This document shows, in pieces, positions 1-10,000 of a DNA stretch of 64,000 nucleotides. Source of the stretch: Alistipes sp. (lineage in GTDB: Bacteria > Bacteroidota > Bacteroidia > Bacteroidales > Rikenellaceae). Under the pieces are notes generated by a model. The model searched no databases, was not told the DNA's origin, and saw only the letters and a list, made by a program, of their open reading frames with translations. Every line of letters starts with the position of its first letter. Within the stretch, counting starts at the first letter, position 1. The stretch lies in NCBI GenBank assembly GCA_017465055.1, contig JAFTWZ010000014.1, forward strand, positions 1-64,000. The letters run 5' to 3'. Made by a program: the position numbers and the translations under genes.

Positions 1-57
1 CGTACTCGTAAGGGTAAGAAGAAGACTGTAGCAAACAAGAAAAAGGCAACTAAGTAA
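1..57 (+). CDS. rpsM: 30S ribosomal protein S13, C-terminal end only
   Basis: The window opens inside this gene: 18 codons and a TAA are present. The tail is extremely basic (RTRKGKKKTV, then several Lys), as in the C-terminus of S13, which contacts tRNA in the ribosomal P site. It sits 12 bases before rpsK, the usual order in the alpha operon (rpsM-rpsK-rpsD-rpoA-rplQ). The identity rests on this order plus the tail sequence, because the diagnostic part of the protein is outside the window. Confidence 0.85.
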   Translation, partial: RTRKGKKKTVANKKKATK

Positions 58-69
58 TATTAGAGAGTT

Positions 70-459
70 ATGGCAAAGAAAACTGGAACAGTTAAGAAGA
101 AGGTTGTTAAGGTTTCGGCTCAGGGTATGGCTTTCGTACACTCGACCTTTAACAACGTGATCGTAACCATCACCAACGAGGTGGGTGAGGTCATCAGCTG
201 GTCATCGGCCGGTAAGATGGGCTTCCGTGGTTCTAAGAAGAATACTCCCTATGCTGCCCAGACAGCTGCTGCTGACTGCGCAAAGGTTGCTTACGATATG
301 GGTTTGCGTAAGGTTAAGGTTTATGTAAAGGGTCCTGGTCAGGGTCGTGAGTCTGCCGTTCGTACCATCCACGGTGCTGGTATCGAGGTTATGGAGATTA
401 TCGACGTTACTCCATTGCCACACAATGGTTGCCGTGCTCCTAACCGCCGTCGTGTATAA
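70..459 (+). CDS. rpsK: 30S ribosomal protein S11
   Basis: S11 is part of the platform of the small ribosomal subunit and lines the mRNA exit region. The 129-residue product is full length for the family. It shows the conserved core with [10 protein letters not shown] (about 27-36), the PYAAQ segment, [11 protein letters not shown] (about 87-97) and the C-terminal signature [11 protein letters not shown] followed by a basic PNRRRV end. The start is an ATG 12 bases after rpsM. The codon choice (GCT, GTT, GGT, CGT) is that of highly expressed genes and matches the next three genes. Confidence 0.98.
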   Translation: MAKKTGTVKKKVVKVSAQGMAFVHSTFNNVIVTITNEVGEVISWSSAGKMGFRGSKKNTPYAAQTAAADCAKVAYDMGLRKVKVYVKGPGQGRESAVRTIHGAGIEVMEIIDVTPLPHNGCRAPNRRRV

Positions 460-533
460 TTCTTGTAATTATAGATGGTCGTAAGAGCCTAATCGTAGAA
501 CTTAACGTTACATTAATAAACTAAAAGATAATT

Positions 534-1142
534 ATGGCAAGATATATAGGACCTAAGTCGAAGATTGCCCGTCGTTTTGGCGAGGCTATTTACGGTGCTG
601 ACAAAGTTCTTGAGAAGCGCAACTTCCCTCCTGGACAGCACGGTCTTGCTCGCAAGCGTAAGAAGAACTCTGAGTATGGCGAGCAGCTTTCTGAGAAGCA
701 GAAGGCAAAGTACACTTACGGTATTTTGGAGAAGCAGTTTGCTCGCACCTACGAGGCAGCTGCACGTATGGGTGGTATCACAGGTGAGAACCTCCTCAAG
801 CTCTTGGAGTGCCGTTTGGATAATGTTGTTTACCGTTTGGGTATTGCTCCTACACGTGCTGCAGCGCGTCAGCTCGTATCTCACCGTCACATCTGCGTAA
901 ATGGCAATGTAGTAAACATTCCATCATACGCTTTGCGTGTAGGCGATGTAGTATCAGTACGTGAGAAGTCTAAGACTTTGGAGGTTATCACCAATGCGTT
1001 GGCTGGTTCATCACGTAGCCGCTACGCTTGGTTGGAGTGGGACGGCGCCACTATGAGTGGTAAGTTCCTTCAGGCCCCAGAGCGCGAGGAGATTCCCGAG
1101 AACATCAAGGAGCAGCTTATCGTCGAGTTGTACTCTAAGTAG
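534..1142 (+). CDS. rpsD: 30S ribosomal protein S4
   Basis: S4 is a primary 16S rRNA-binding protein that nucleates assembly of the small subunit. The 202-residue product starts [17 protein letters not shown], the typical S4 N-terminus. An S4 RNA-binding domain follows at about 92-155 ([32 protein letters not shown], split here only by description). The N-terminal Cys zinc knuckle of some S4 proteins is absent, as in many bacteria. It lies 74 bases after rpsK and 24 before rpoA. S4 is the classical translational repressor of this operon in other bacteria, but I did not identify such a site here. Confidence 0.97.
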   Translation: MARYIGPKSKIARRFGEAIYGADKVLEKRNFPPGQHGLARKRKKNSEYGEQLSEKQKAKYTYGILEKQFARTYEAAARMGGITGENLLKLLECRLDNVVYRLGIAPTRAAARQLVSHRHICVNGNVVNIPSYALRVGDVVSVREKSKTLEVITNALAGSSRSRYAWLEWDGATMSGKFLQAPEREEIPENIKEQLIVELYSK

Positions 1143-1166
1143 TAATTTACAAACCAATTCAATATT

Positions 1167-2159
1167 ATGGCAATATTAGCATTCCAAAAACCTGAAAAGG
1201 TCATTATGCTGGAGTCGACTTCTTCGTACGGCAAGTTTGAGTTCCGTCCGTTGGAGCCTGGCTACGGTATGACTGTCGGAAACGCTCTGCGCCGTGTGTT
1301 GCTCTCGTCGTTGGAGGGCTATGCTATCACTTCTGTGAAGGTTGCTGGCGTGAACCACGAGTTCGCTGCAGTTCCCGGTGTGATGGAGGGTATGATTGAG
1401 ATTATTCTCAACCTTAAGCAAGTACGTTTCATTCGCACCGTAGACAATGAGGAGGCCGAGAAGGTCTCGATTAATGTTGCCGGAGTTACGGAGCTTACTG
1501 CGGGATATATCTCGAACTATCTGTCGTTCTTCAAGGTCTTGAATCCCGAGTTGGTTATATGCCACCTCGCTCCAGGTACCAAGATGCAGATGACCTTGAC
1601 AATTGGTAAGGGTCGTGGCTATGTGCCTTCGGAGGAGCATCAGGGTATTGAGAAGGATATTGATACACTTCTTATCGACTCAATTTTCACCCCCATCAAG
1701 AACGTCAAGTACTCTATCGAGGACTACCGTGTCGAGCAGAAGACCGACTACGAGAAGTTGAATTTGGAGATTACTACCGACGGCTCAATCCATCCGAAGG
1801 ATGCCTTGAAGGAGGCTGCCAAGATTCTCATTCAGCACTTTATGTTGTTCTCTGACGAGAAGATTGCTCTCGACGAGGAGGAGCAGCAGGGTGTTGAGGA
1901 GTTCGATGAGAGCATCTTGCATATGCGTCAATTGCTCAAGACTAAGCTTGCCGATCAGGATTTGAGTGTTCGTGCGCTCAACTGTCTGAAGGCTGCCGAT
2001 GTTGAGACTGTTGGCGACCTTGTAAAGCTTCACCGCAGCGAGCTGTTGAAGTTCCGCAACTTTGGTAAGAAGTCACTCACTGAGCTCGACGAGTTGTTGG
2101 CATCACTGAACCTTAAGTTCGGTATGGACGTATCTATCTACAAACTTGATAAAGATTAA
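1167..2159 (+). CDS. rpoA: DNA-directed RNA polymerase subunit alpha
   Basis: Alpha dimerises to scaffold assembly of RNA polymerase, and its C-terminal domain contacts upstream promoter DNA and activators. The 330-residue product has the N-terminal assembly domain (about 1-230) with the motif [14 protein letters not shown] near residue 38. A Glu/Asp-rich linker ([13 protein letters not shown], about 236-248) and the C-terminal domain (about 255-320) with [12 protein letters not shown] and [12 protein letters not shown] follow. Length is normal. It ends two bases before the rplQ start, so the two genes are almost certainly co-transcribed and probably translationally coupled. Confidence 0.98.
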   Translation: MAILAFQKPEKVIMLESTSSYGKFEFRPLEPGYGMTVGNALRRVLLSSLEGYAITSVKVAGVNHEFAAVPGVMEGMIEIILNLKQVRFIRTVDNEEAEKVSINVAGVTELTAGYISNYLSFFKVLNPELVICHLAPGTKMQMTLTIGKGRGYVPSEEHQGIEKDIDTLLIDSIFTPIKNVKYSIEDYRVEQKTDYEKLNLEITTDGSIHPKDALKEAAKILIQHFMLFSDEKIALDEEEQQGVEEFDESILHMRQLLKTKLADQDLSVRALNCLKAADVETVGDLVKLHRSELLKFRNFGKKSLTELDELLASLNLKFGMDVSIYKLDKD

Positions 2160-2161
2160 TT

Positions 2162-2722
2162 ATGAGACACAATAAGAATTTTAATCATCTTGGCAGACAG
2201 GCCGGCCACCGCAAGGCAATGCTTTCGAATATGGCAGTGTCGCTCATTCTGCACAAGCGTATTCAGACCACAGTTGCTAAGGCTAAGGCAGTTCAGAAGT
2301 TCATTGAGCCTTTGGTAACTAAGGCAAAGGAGGATTCTACTCACCAGCGTCGTGTAGTATTCTCATATTTGAAGCAGAAGGAGGCCGTTACTGAGTTGTT
2401 CCGCACTATCGCTCCTAAGATTATGGAGCGTCCAGGTGGTTACACTCGTATCCTCAAGACTGGTTTCCGTCTTGGTGACGGTGCCGATATGTGTATCATC
2501 GAGTTCGTTGACTTCAACGCTACTTACACCGATGGTGCTGAGGCTCCAGTAGTTACTGCTGAGGCTAAGCCTAAGACTCGTCGTTCGCGCAAGAAGTCTA
2601 CCGATGCTGCTGAGGATGCTCAGGTAGTAGGCGAGCAGAAGCCAGTTAATCGTGCTCCTAAGGCTACCAAGACTTCGGCTCCAAAGGCTACAAAGAAGAC
2701 TAACGTTGGTAAGAAGATGTAG
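2162..2722 (+). CDS. rplQ: 50S ribosomal protein L17 with long Ala/Lys-rich tail
   Basis: L17 binds 23S rRNA near the polypeptide exit tunnel. Residues 1 to about 120 are a standard L17 ([20 protein letters not shown] start, [19 protein letters not shown] core). The remaining 65 or so residues form a low-complexity basic tail rich in Ala, Lys, Thr and Pro ([28 protein letters not shown]). This makes the protein 186 residues against about 127 in E. coli. Extended tails are common in Bacteroidota L17. It is the last gene of the alpha operon and is followed by a strong terminator. Confidence 0.97.
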   Translation: MRHNKNFNHLGRQAGHRKAMLSNMAVSLILHKRIQTTVAKAKAVQKFIEPLVTKAKEDSTHQRRVVFSYLKQKEAVTELFRTIAPKIMERPGGYTRILKTGFRLGDGADMCIIEFVDFNATYTDGAEAPVVTAEAKPKTRRSRKKSTDAAEDAQVVGEQKPVNRAPKATKTSAPKATKKTNVGKKM

Positions 2723-2758
2723 TTTCTCTTGAGTAGTGGGGGTGACTCCCTATAAGTA

Positions 2759-2797
2759 AGAGACCTCGAGGTGTGCTACCTCGGGGTCTCTTTTTTT
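2759..2797 (+). terminator. Rho-independent terminator of the alpha operon
   Basis: A 14-bp stem (AGAGACCTCGAGGT / ACCTCGGGGTCTCT, one G-U pair) with a 5-nt loop is followed directly by seven T residues. It sits 37 bases after the rplQ stop and should end the ribosomal transcript before the lipoprotein region. Confidence 0.93.
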
Positions 2798-2825
2798 GCG
2801 TTGTTCGATTTTTTTTCTACCTTTG
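2795..2825 (+). promoter_or_regulatory. Bacteroidota-type promoter for the BACON lipoprotein
   Basis: A TTTG (2795-2798) and TACCTTTG (2818-2825) lie 19 bases apart, matching the TTTG / TAnnTTTG consensus. The upstream element is cut into the T-tract of the preceding terminator, so terminator and promoter share bases. The expected transcript start is a few bases past 2830, about 20 nt ahead of the ATG at 2851. This rules out the longer reading frame that begins inside the terminator. Confidence 0.75.
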
Positions 2826-2850
2826 TACTCAGGTTAATAAACTTTCAGTT

Positions 2851-4143
2851 ATGAGAAATTTTCTACTCTGTTTTACGGCAATTTTTTCCCTTGTGCTCTC
2901 GTCGTGCGAGAGTGCCGATAACGCTGTCCTCGAGCCAAAGCTTGAAATAACATCAGACGCTACACTTCGCGTTGACGAAGCTGGGGGCCTCTTTACTATC
3001 GAATACACAGTTACTAACCCCGTAGAGGGCCAGAGTGTTGAGGTCAAGGTAGTAAATGCAGCGATGATTACCGCTACAAATACCGATACCTTTGGCCAGG
3101 TTAAGGTCTCTATCTCGGAGAATACGTCCGAAGATATCCGTGAGGGCGCCGTTATTCTTAACTACGGCACTCAGTCGGCCACTGTCGTTGTCCAGCAGGA
3201 GGGTAACGGTGGTGGCGAGAGCCCTGTTGAGCGTATCGATATCACGGCAACAAGCCTTGTGGGCCTCTACTATGGTGACCATCTTGCCGAGGGCCTCGGC
3301 CACTACTGGCTGATTATCTCGGAGGAGGGTATCGTCGATGGCAACGTTGTCCCCAACTCGGAGTTCTTCCGTATCGATATCCTCGGACCATTAGCTGCTG
3401 ATACAGAGAATATCACGATTCCCGTTGGCGAGTATATCTACGACTACTATAACAGTTTTACAGAGTATACGGTTCTCAACCTCGGCAATACGGACTACAC
3501 CTATGTTGACGATGCTGGCGAGGGCTGGGCCACGCCTCTCGACAGAGCAACGCTTAATGTCGAGGGCAGCCGTTTCGAGTTAGTCGCTGTTGTTGCCGAC
3601 AAGGAGTACCACGTGACCTTCGAGGGTGATTACACTATCTCCAACTCCGAGATGTCCGACACCATTTCTAACCTTACGAGTGACCTTGCTATCGACGTGT
3701 CGAACTGCTATGTGACGCTCAACAGTTATGGTGACTACTGGCATTGTGGCTACTGTAATTGGGTTGTGGAGTTTATCGATAAGAGGGGGTATAGTCAGGG
3801 TGTGGAGCTTGTCCTCGACCTTCTTGGCACTACGTTAGATTCCTCGTCTGGCTTCTTGGGCACGTACCATTCTGCGGGCTTCTCTGCTGGCGAGCCTAAT
3901 AAGCCGAACTTTGGCCCTGGGGTCTTTGTCCCTGGAGTGCGTATTTCGGACGATGGCGTCTATATGCAGGGTTCGTTGTATCAGCGTTATGTCAACGGTA
4001 AGGGTATTGATCAAGCGCCCCTTCACAATGGTACTATTACTATCTCGGACAATGGCGATGGTACTTACCGCATTGTTGTTGATGCCGTAGACGATGCTAC
4101 GCCAGCACATAAGATAACCCTCGACTGGAGCGGTATATTGTAG
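2851..4143 (+). CDS. BACON-domain surface lipoprotein
   Basis: Predicted outer-membrane lipoprotein of 430 residues; substrate unknown. The signal is MRNFLLCFTAIFSLVLSSCES, with lipobox Cys at about 19. Residues about 30-125 look like a BACON domain: the LEITSDATLRVDEAGG start, the alternating strands and the ending SATVVVQQEG are characteristic. Two beta-rich modules of about 130 residues follow, each ending in a strand with an aromatic-Gly motif (HVTFEGDYT; KITLDWSGIL) and preceded by a DNGDGTYRI-like turn. The same module recurs in the lipoproteins at 7075 and 11346. The open frame extends 26 codons further upstream, but the promoter and terminator lie there, so ATG 2851 is chosen. BACON domains were proposed to bind mucin or carbohydrate; that is family knowledge, not shown here. 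Confidence 0.85.
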   Translation: MRNFLLCFTAIFSLVLSSCESADNAVLEPKLEITSDATLRVDEAGGLFTIEYTVTNPVEGQSVEVKVVNAAMITATNTDTFGQVKVSISENTSEDIREGAVILNYGTQSATVVVQQEGNGGGESPVERIDITATSLVGLYYGDHLAEGLGHYWLIISEEGIVDGNVVPNSEFFRIDILGPLAADTENITIPVGEYIYDYYNSFTEYTVLNLGNTDYTYVDDAGEGWATPLDRATLNVEGSRFELVAVVADKEYHVTFEGDYTISNSEMSDTISNLTSDLAIDVSNCYVTLNSYGDYWHCGYCNWVVEFIDKRGYSQGVELVLDLLGTTLDSSSGFLGTYHSAGFSAGEPNKPNFGPGVFVPGVRISDDGVYMQGSLYQRYVNGKGIDQAPLHNGTITISDNGDGTYRIVVDAVDDATPAHKITLDWSGIL

Positions 4144-4204
4144 TGATTATCACCGCCGCTAACTAAGTATGTCGCGGCCGAGTGCTTGCGCGTGGAATTA
4201 TAAT

Positions 4205-4290
4205 GGGTTACTATGGGTTACTGCGGGTTTCTACACCAGGAAAGTCTGTGCGTTAATACTCTTTCTATCGAAACTCATAGAAACTCATAT
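4205..4290. repeat. Gene-less relative of the 10-bp repeat arrays
   Basis: Within the 405-bp gap 4144-4548 there are three 10-base units of the type GGGTTACTAT (4205-4234: gggttactat, gggttactgc, gggtttctac). After a 36-base spacer come two units of AAACTCATAG/T (4271-4290). The second half is the reverse complement of the GAGTTTCTAT units at 11233-11262. Unlike the pair at 10.4 and 11.2 kb there is no gene inside. The rest of the gap holds the promoter at 4434-4464 and nothing else I can identify. Confidence 0.6.
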
Positions 4291-4433
4291 CTCCTAAGGT
4301 CTTACTTATCCCAAACGTCCTAACGTCATATTGGTCTTAACATCATAAACTCCTATCCTCTTAGCCTACGATCATAAGCGCCACAGTAGTGCGGGAATTA
4401 TTTTATGGGTCCACTACAAAAAAGCAGAAAAAT

Positions 4434-4464
4434 TTTGTGCTGTGACAAAAAAAGTATATTTTTG
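4434..4464 (+). promoter_or_regulatory. Bacteroidota-type promoter
   Basis: TTTG (4434-4437) and TATTTTTG (4457-4464) are separated by 19 bases, a full match to the consensus. The leader to the ATG at 4549 is about 75 nt and contains a short GTCC/GGGAC hairpin around 4480-4495. Confidence 0.75.
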
Positions 4465-4548
4465 TACGGTTGGTAGTGTCCTCAAAATTTGGGACATGGC
4501 CTAAGTGGGTGAAAATAAGGCTAAAACAACTTTATATAAACTAAAACT

Positions 4549-6798
4549 ATGAAAAAATTCAATTGGTTAATGATGCTGATGACAGCTCTTACGCTGTCAT
4601 TTGCGGCTTGTACTGAGGAGCCTAAAACAGACGGTCCAGATGATAAGCCAACACCTCCTACTCCAACGGAGTCTGATTTTGAAATTACTGTTGGCGAGGT
4701 TACTCACTCTGTTGTAAACTTCACCATTACACCTGCGGACCTCGAGGCTGAGTATCTCTGTGTGCTTTACGATGCTGAGACTGTCGAGGAGTTTACTCGT
4801 GATGAGTTCCTTGTTCAGACTCTCTACCAGGAGCTAAGCACAGAGGCACGTAGCAAGGGTATGACCTTCGAGGAGTATATGCCCGAGATTGTTGACAAGG
4901 GTGTCCTCACCGATAAGTACGAGCGTCTTGCTCCTGAGACAGAGTACTATATCGTAGTATTCGGCGTAGACCCAGCTAAGAAGTACGAGGCTAGTACCGC
5001 TGTTAACAAGACTAAGGTTACCACTTTGGCAGCTCCAAAGATTGAGATTTCGTTCGAAATCAACACCACTGTTGATGGCAACTCTGCAGAGTATGAGGTA
5101 ATTCCTTCGGACGAGAACGTAATCTGGTACTTCTACACTCTTCCAAAGTCTACCTATGACGCTTATACCGACCCAGCAGGTCAGTATCAGATGGATGACA
5201 CAGACTTTATCCTCTTGTGTCTATCAAAGCAGATTGAGGCTCTTCGTGGTGCTGGTTACACCGACAACCAGATTCTCAACAATATCTTCCACAAGGGCGC
5301 TTTGACACTCCAAGCCAAGGATCTTACTGCTAACACCGAGTATATCAACCTTGTTGCGGCATTCGATATTACTGAGGCTGGTGAGATCTCTATCATCTCT
5401 GACGTTACAACATCTACATACACTTCTGGTGATGTAATCCAGAAGGAGCTCTCGTTCGAGATTTCGGTAACCGATGTAGAGGCTATGCGTGCTGCTATCA
5501 AGATCACTCCATCGAACGACACCGATACTTTCTGCTGGATGGTAGGCGCTTGGGATGGCGTGCAGACTGCCGAGGAGGTGATGAACACTATCGTAGCACA
5601 GAATGAGGCATGGTTGAATTTTGGCGCTATGATTTACACTGGCGTTCAGGACTATACAGGTGGCCCAGGTAGCGCATTTAAGTATCGTCTCGATGCTGCG
5701 GATACCGACTACTATGTTATCGCCTTTGGTTATGCTGGAGGTGTTACCACCGAGCCAGAGATGGTTACCTTCAAGACTTTGCCAGCTCCTGCAGCAGAGG
5801 ATACTACATTCCAGATGACTGCATCGAACATTACTCCTTACGGCTTTAGTATGACGGTCACTCCTTCGGAGTCTACAACATACTGGACTTTGGATGTTTG
5901 TCTACCAGAGGACTTTAACGAGGATGCTATTATCGAGGCATTCAACACAGGTATGGATGAGATGATTGCCTTCTATAAGGAGCAGGATCCTAATATTACC
6001 ATTGCTCAGCTTCTCGGCACATCGTTCTATCGTGGCACATATAGTGACATCGCTGCTGGAGGTATGTCTCCCGAGACCACTTATACCGGCTATGTAATTG
6101 CTATCAATCCTGATACGGCTCACGTTGCTAAGCTCCATAAGTTCGATAACTTGGCTACTACACTCGCCGTAGGCTCGGTAACACCATCTATCGAGCTTGT
6201 AGGCTACTACTCTGGTAACGAGGAGAATGGAGCAATCTTTGGTAACGCTGATGCGACCAATGGCAAGGCTATCACCGTTGTTAAGTATACTGGCTTCGAT
6301 GGTGCTCGTTCACTCTTCTCTTGTATGCTTGGCGACGATATAACAAACACCGCAAACTACCCTGATACAGTTATTTGGAATGATGCTATGCAGTACTGGC
6401 AGAAGGCAAGTCTCACCCAGCCATACTCATTCTACGTTGCTGATTGGGACTATGTCCAGACAGCTTTGGCCTACGCCGTGGATAACAACGGTCTGCCAGG
6501 AGGTATCGGTCGTCTTTATACCATGCCTACAGCTGAGAATAAGGGCGATATCGAGGAGCTTAGGACTTTGGTTAACGAGCTTAATGCTGCCGCTGGTAAG
6601 CAGTCATTTGCTCTTCCTCAGTCGGTAGTCATTGAGGAGGGTATACATATTCGCCACCAGGATGTTTGTACCGAGGTTGTTGAGGTTAAGCCTGTAGCCC
6701 AGCCACAGGCCGAGGCCGAGGTTAAGGCTATGGGGCTTAATCCTACGCAGGTTATCGTAGGTGGCACCTACGTTCGTCCATTCTACTTGTCGAAGTAG
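4549..6798 (+). CDS. Surface lipoprotein with four tandem Ig-like repeats (paralogue of 17339-19645)
   Basis: Function unknown. The 749-residue product has a lipoprotein signal (MKKFNWLMMLMTALTLSFAAC, Cys at about 21) and a Pro/Thr/Asp spacer. Four repeats of about 120-135 residues follow. Each has the pattern F-E-I-x-V...(I/V)TPS/AD...Y, an amphipathic helix stretch, a K-G-A/V-L segment and L-x(2)-x-T-x-Y-Y-I-V-V-F-G. A distinct C-terminal domain starts near 545 (GYYSGNEENGAIFGNADAT) and contains YSFYVADWDYVQTALAYA. The minus-strand protein at 17339-19645 matches it from end to end, including the MxKFNW start and the C-terminal domain. Promoter at 4434 and a hairpin at 6858 make it a single-gene unit. 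Surface exposure is inferred from the lipoprotein signal. Confidence 0.85.
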   Translation: MKKFNWLMMLMTALTLSFAACTEEPKTDGPDDKPTPPTPTESDFEITVGEVTHSVVNFTITPADLEAEYLCVLYDAETVEEFTRDEFLVQTLYQELSTEARSKGMTFEEYMPEIVDKGVLTDKYERLAPETEYYIVVFGVDPAKKYEASTAVNKTKVTTLAAPKIEISFEINTTVDGNSAEYEVIPSDENVIWYFYTLPKSTYDAYTDPAGQYQMDDTDFILLCLSKQIEALRGAGYTDNQILNNIFHKGALTLQAKDLTANTEYINLVAAFDITEAGEISIISDVTTSTYTSGDVIQKELSFEISVTDVEAMRAAIKITPSNDTDTFCWMVGAWDGVQTAEEVMNTIVAQNEAWLNFGAMIYTGVQDYTGGPGSAFKYRLDAADTDYYVIAFGYAGGVTTEPEMVTFKTLPAPAAEDTTFQMTASNITPYGFSMTVTPSESTTYWTLDVCLPEDFNEDAIIEAFNTGMDEMIAFYKEQDPNITIAQLLGTSFYRGTYSDIAAGGMSPETTYTGYVIAINPDTAHVAKLHKFDNLATTLAVGSVTPSIELVGYYSGNEENGAIFGNADATNGKAITVVKYTGFDGARSLFSCMLGDDITNTANYPDTVIWNDAMQYWQKASLTQPYSFYVADWDYVQTALAYAVDNNGLPGGIGRLYTMPTAENKGDIEELRTLVNELNAAAGKQSFALPQSVVIEEGIHIRHQDVCTEVVEVKPVAQPQAEAEVKAMGLNPTQVIVGGTYVRPFYLSK

Positions 6799-6857
6799 TG
6801 CATAAAGCCGTGCATATGGCGTAAATCGCGCTTAGAGATACCTCTAAGTGACATTCG

Positions 6858-6892
6858 ACGGTGGGTAACTCATATTTTGGGTTGCCCACTGT
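6858..6892 (+). terminator. Probable terminator after the 749-residue lipoprotein
   Basis: A 12-bp stem (ACGGTGGGTAAC / GTTGCCCACTGT, with two G-U pairs) encloses an 11-nt loop 60 bases after the stop. The following T-tract is weak (GTTATTTATG), so termination strength is uncertain. Confidence 0.6.
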
Positions 6893-6980
6893 GTTATTTA
6901 TGTAGCATAATATGCAAGAAAAATTTGTGCTTTATGCAAAAATATTTCTAAAAATCCTATGTAGTTACAAATTTATTGTT

Positions 6981-6988
6981 TATATTTG
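6981..6988 (+). promoter_or_regulatory. Promoter -7 box for the 1075-residue lipoprotein
   Basis: TATATTTG at 6981-6988 matches TAnnTTTG. No clear TTTG lies 19-21 bases upstream. The leader to ATG 7075 is about 80 nt and AT-rich. Confidence 0.6.
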
Positions 6989-7074
6989 CATAACTATTTG
7001 TGCGGGTACTCTCTAAGTACCTTACTGAACAGGACACATTTTAATTTTTTTATTAACCATTAATTTTTAACACT

Positions 7075-10000
7075 ATGAGGAAATTTTTTACTACCCTCAA
7101 GTCTGTTGTAGCTGCATCTGTAATCGCTGCTATGACTTTGGCTGCATCATGTTCTACTGAATATAATGATCAGCCATTGAACGATCGTCTCGATAAGGTC
7201 GAGAAGGATCTTACAGCTTTGACCGAGCGCGTTGCTGCTCTCGAGAAGAAGTTGGGTGACGAGGTTGAGGCTCTTAAGACTCTTATCGACGGTAAGACCG
7301 TTGTAACTGAGGTTACTACCGACGCTGATGGCAACACTGTTATCAAGTTGTCTGACGGTAAGGAGATCACTGTTTTGGCTGGTTGCGACTGCGAGCCTGC
7401 TACTCCTTGCACTTGCGATCCTCTCGAGTACCGTGTTGTTGACGGCGTATTGGAGGTTAGCGCTGATGGCGAGAACTGGATTCCTGTTCAGGTAGCTCCT
7501 GAGTGCGTTGTTGCTGAGGTTACTGTTAACGACGACAACACCGTAACTATCACATTGGCTAACGGCGAGGAGTTCACTGTTGTTAAGGCTGAGCTTATCG
7601 AGTTCAACACTACACGTGGTCAGCTCTATGTTAAGGCAGGTGAGACTAAGGAGATTTCGTTCACTGTAAACGACGCTGTTGCTGATATCAACGTTATGAA
7701 CCAGCCACTCGGTTGGAAGGCTACTGTTGAGGCTGCTGTTGCAGATGAGGAGGCCGCTGAGGGTGACGAGAATGTTGACCCAGGTATGGGCATCTTGGCT
7801 GCTGGTGGCACTGAGTTCGTTTTGAAGATTACTGGTCCTTCACAGGAGCTTGTTGACGCTGGTATCGCTGAGGAGACTGGCTTCATCTCAGTACACTTCA
7901 ACTCTGAGGCCGGCGCTTGCAAGGTAGGTAAGATTGCTGTTGAGATGGCAAAGATCACTTTGGATGTTGACAAGGCTGGTATGGTAACCGTTACCTCTAC
8001 TATGGTTGACACATATCTCTACTCTTCATGGGAGGGTGATCAGATGATTACCGAGTTCAACAACTACTACGTTGCTGTCATGGATATCGCTGACTACAAC
8101 GATGATCTTGCATCTATCTACAACTCAAGCTGGTGGGAGTTCACTGTTCCTCACGTAGGTGGTTGGATCAACAACTTCTACTACAACGTAAACACGGAGT
8201 ACAACACTACCGACAAGGGTACTTACCGCGAGGGTGAGAACGAGAAGTGGACATTCCAGGCTCCTCTTGCTGACATCATCAAGGTTCTTGATTGGGGTGG
8301 CACACTCTCTTACGAGGGCAACTCATTCATGGTACTTGTTATTCCTACCGATCCTCAGGAATACGGTGCATTGCTTCTTGACCAGGCTCTTGCAGCTCCT
8401 TTCAAGCAGGTTAATGTTAAGGCTGAGGTAGTTGAGACCACTTGGAACGATGCACTCCTCAACGCTACTTTGCGTGGTGCTAACGCTTACCAGTTCAACA
8501 TTGAGAACAAGGCTACTCTCGACTATCAGCTCGAGCAGGGTTGGTATGGTGATGGTGCTACTTACGATGACTACTATCGTGACTACATCTTCTACTGGCA
8601 GAACTACGGTTCAAGCTTCGGCTCACACCGCGTAACTCAGGATGTTGTTGCTGAGGGTATCAGCTTCAACGAGCTTATCAACTACGGCGAGGAGTATCCT
8701 TACCTCTACGAGTTGGCTCCTAACACTACTTATATCGTAGCTATCCTTGCTGAGGAGGACGGTAAGACTGAGTACTCTCCAGAGGATCTTATCCGCTTCG
8801 AGTTCACTACAGCTGACGTTGTTGAGGCAGCTACTCCATTCGAGTACACTATCGTTCGTGACGATGAGCAGACCGACTACTTCCGTATCTTCGCTAACGT
8901 AACCGTTCCTGAGACTGCTGTTGCTGTTTACTCAGTATGGGAGAGCGAGGAGATCATGGAGGATGTTAAGGGTCACCTTATCGAGAACGGTTGGGTTAAG
9001 AACGACTTCTCTCAGGGCTACACATACGAGCTCAACACTACTGTTAACGCAGCTGGTGACGAGAAGATTCTCTACATTATGATCGTTGACGCTGAGGGTA
9101 ACTACTCAATCGGTCAGCAGACTCTTGCAAGCAAGGAGGTTGTTGTTAACGAGAACGTTAACCTTACTATCGAGAACGTCGAGTTCTTGACAGAGGAGAA
9201 TGGTGGCGTTGCAAACATCACTCTTGGTGGTCTCGAGGGCGTTGAGTACTCTTACATCAAGGCTTATGTATGCTCTACCGATGGTAATAGCTACTATCTC
9301 CGTTCTGAGGAGGATCTTCAGGATCTTGCTTACGGTACTGACTACTTGTATGTTCAGTACGATACTAACCCATTCAAGGTAACCCGCACAGGTGACTATA
9401 AGTATCAGGCAACTGAGGGTAAGACTTACATCGTAGCTGTTGCTGTTAACTTCGCTGACGGCACTGTATCTAAGACTGTTTGTGGCGAGTTTACATTCGA
9501 TGAGGCTGCTCCAGAGGAGCCTGCAACTCCTGATTATGAGGTTACCTTTACTGCAGTAGAGTATCTTGGCGAGGCAACTGACTATTATACAACTTACTCT
9601 CAGTTTAAGTTTACAAACGAGGCTGGCAACTGGATGATCTTGGCTATGCATCCCGCTGATGTTGTAGACGGTCTTCTTCCAGTTGGTGAGTTCCCAATTA
9701 ATTGGACTGACCAGGGCGAGGTTTATGGTAATGCTACAACTATAAGCAAGGAGTTGTTTACCAGCATGACTTATGACCCTTATATCACTGAAGGTAAGGT
9801 TGTTATCTCTAAGGATGGTGATGTTTACACAGTTGTTGTAAACGGTGAGAACTTGTATCTCGATGGCGAGTCTGGTAAGACTCTTAAGGCTACATTTGAG
9901 GGCACTATAGCTGCTGCTGGTGGCGATGATAGCGGCAACGAGGGTGGCGATGTAACTGTTGTTTCAGCTGTTGCTGGTGCGCATGATGACTTTGTTGGTG

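Noticed and set aside
2773..2850. Upstream extension of the BACON lipoprotein
   Set aside because: It would start within the rplQ terminator and contain the promoter; the lipoprotein signal begins properly at 2851.
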